64,000 nucleotides of DNA from Trochalopteron elliotii (taxonomy: Eukaryota > Chordata > Aves > Passeriformes > Leiothrichidae), in contig JANPWX010000097.1 in assembly GCA_024734555.1 (NCBI GenBank), positions 4,346,439-4,410,438 of the forward strand, read 5' to 3'. The position numbers and the translations under genes were made by a program. Positions 62,742 to 64,000 of this stretch are shown here, in pieces. Numbering within the stretch: position 1 is the stretch's first letter; every line of letters starts with the position of its first letter. The notes under the pieces are model-generated. The model searched no databases, was not told where the DNA came from, and saw only the letters and a list, made by a program, of their open reading frames with translations.

Positions 62742-64000
62742 TCACATAAATTGCACAATTCAGTTGAGCAGAAAACTATTTTAGGGGAAAATCCACTTAA
62801 AGAAGTGCAAAATACATTTGAAAATACGCAATTTTTAGTACAAACTAAGTCTTCTTGTGCTTGTGTAAAGAAATGAATACCTGCCATTGTGTTTGTCCAC
62901 TGCAAAATTAATTTGCTTCTCTAAAGAAAGGGTTCAAATAATATCCACCATTCCTGGAAAGAATTCTTCATGAATCATCAGTGTTTTATTTTCATTTTGC
63001 TCTCTCTCAGGACAAAATGACTAAGAGATGGATTGTGCTTCCCTTGCTGTGCAACCCATCTGCCATTTTCACACTAAGTACGATAAATGTCCTTAGGGGG
63101 AAACAGATTCCTACTTTGGAGAAATTTATATGGTGTATGCTCAATGTGATACATTCAGTTTTGTTCCCTATCCTGCAAAATCCAAGACATTTTTTCTGGT
63201 GCTGGTATGTGGCATGTTATTATCCAGTGGATGTTCTCAATGGGAAATGTTTTCTTCCTAGTTATTACTACACTTCTGTTGGCTTTTGATTTTCAGTGAT
63301 CAAAGAAACACTGTAGCCCTACTGAGAGAAAGAGAGACTATCTCTACTGTAGCCAAGGCATGATACATATGTGGCTTTGATGGTTAGAACCAAAGCTTCA
63401 TTCTGGAAGTGAAGTGAGAGACCAAAGAAAGGATCAAAGTTAAGGAGTGATGCATCTATGACAGCATCAGATGGGCTGCAGCTTGCCTGGCAGGGAATCA
63501 CTATGAAGGTAACACCCACAGATGCTTACAGAGTGAATAAGCAGTTCTGAGGAAGGAGTGCAAGGTGAGTAGAACTGCTTCTATATTGTTGAGGTTTTGT
63601 TTTCATGTTTAAATCTGTGCAATGTTATTGACTTTGTTTACTGAAAAGATATCAATGATTTATAGTACTTTTAAGGAAATATTTTTCTGCAAAAAGTACC
63701 AGTGCTTTCTACCTCAAAGTCTCAAACTGTCAGATAAAGTACTTTATTTTTTCTTTTAGATAGGTTAAAGTAAGATCAGCTAATGTGCCAGCTCCCTTTG
63801 CTCCAAGTTTGTCAACTAATTTCAGATTTATTCTGGCACACAACAGCTGCAGTAACTTCAAAATCATAATACAGGATTAGTGATTTGCTGTATATACCCC
63901 TAAAAGTCTTCAGATGTGTACATTCCAGAACTGCATGCCAGCGAGGGTCAGAATTAAAGCTCCCCTTAGTATAACAAAGACTTTAAACATGTCACCTTTA

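Larger units (their letters stand above)
55871..64000. other. Intergenic sequence right of FAM89A
   Basis: About 8 kb with no recognised exon. In human the next gene on this side is ARV1, in the opposite orientation to FAM89A, but no ARV1-like peptide is visible on the minus strand up to the right edge. Contents seen are a 12-bp-stem hairpin (56973-57000), a CR1 tail (62040-62112) and a (CA)n tract (62691-62739). Confidence 0.65.

Noticed and set aside
62981..63289. 102-codon hydrophobic open frame near the right end
   Set aside because: Its hydrophobicity follows from T-rich DNA. It has no recognisable family and does not match ARV1, the neighbour expected by synteny.

Overview
The window is nuclear DNA of a vertebrate, almost certainly a bird. 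It carries spliced genes with GT/AG introns, 5'-truncated CR1 LINEs (the dominant sauropsid/avian LINE), an LTR of a type widespread in bird genomes, low gene density, and GC-rich CpG-island promoters that are broken by assembly gaps. There are no bacterial-style operons, CRISPR arrays or ribosome binding sites. Most open reading frames in it are chance ORFs in introns or intergenic DNA.

Left part (1-~23.8 kb, minus strand): the 5' two-thirds of TRIM67, a neuronal class-I TRIM E3 ubiquitin ligase. Six coding exons can be placed to the base by protein homology and splice sites: exon 1 end 22635-22814 (B-box 2), exon 2 17263-17358, exon 3 13308-13430, exon 4 11946-12056, exon 5 9625-9784 and exon 6 1894-2039 (start of the FN3 domain). 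The RING and B-box 1 part of exon 1 should lie in the N gap 22815-23214. The rest of FN3 and the SPRY domain lie beyond the left edge. Intron 5 holds two CR1 fragments in inverted orientation and a striking near-perfect hairpin at 9366-9441.

Middle (~23.8-48.9 kb): about 25 kb of intergenic DNA between two divergent promoters. I recognise no gene there. It contains a CR1 tail, an (AAACC)n satellite and one promoter-like or decayed-LTR module near 45.6 kb.

Right part (~48.9-55.9 kb, plus strand): FAM89A. A solo ERV LTR (48890-49295) sits just upstream of its CpG island, exon 1 is apparently inside the second N gap (49674-50025), a CR1 lies in the intron, and exon 2 (53840-53998) is followed by a ~1.8 kb 3'UTR with a clear poly(A) site. 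The exon 2 reading frame stops right after the acidic EEEEYF segment, earlier than I recall for the mammalian protein. From 55.9 kb to the end I see no gene, only a CR1 tail, a (CA)n tract and small hairpins.

The divergent TRIM67/FAM89A pair matches the order I know from human chromosome 1q42, so the locus is an ordinary conserved syntenic block. I did not find a convincing new multi-gene system. The items most worth a second look are the intronic hairpin and its surrounding cluster of local duplications, the shortened FAM89A C-terminus, and the LTR beside the FAM89A promoter.
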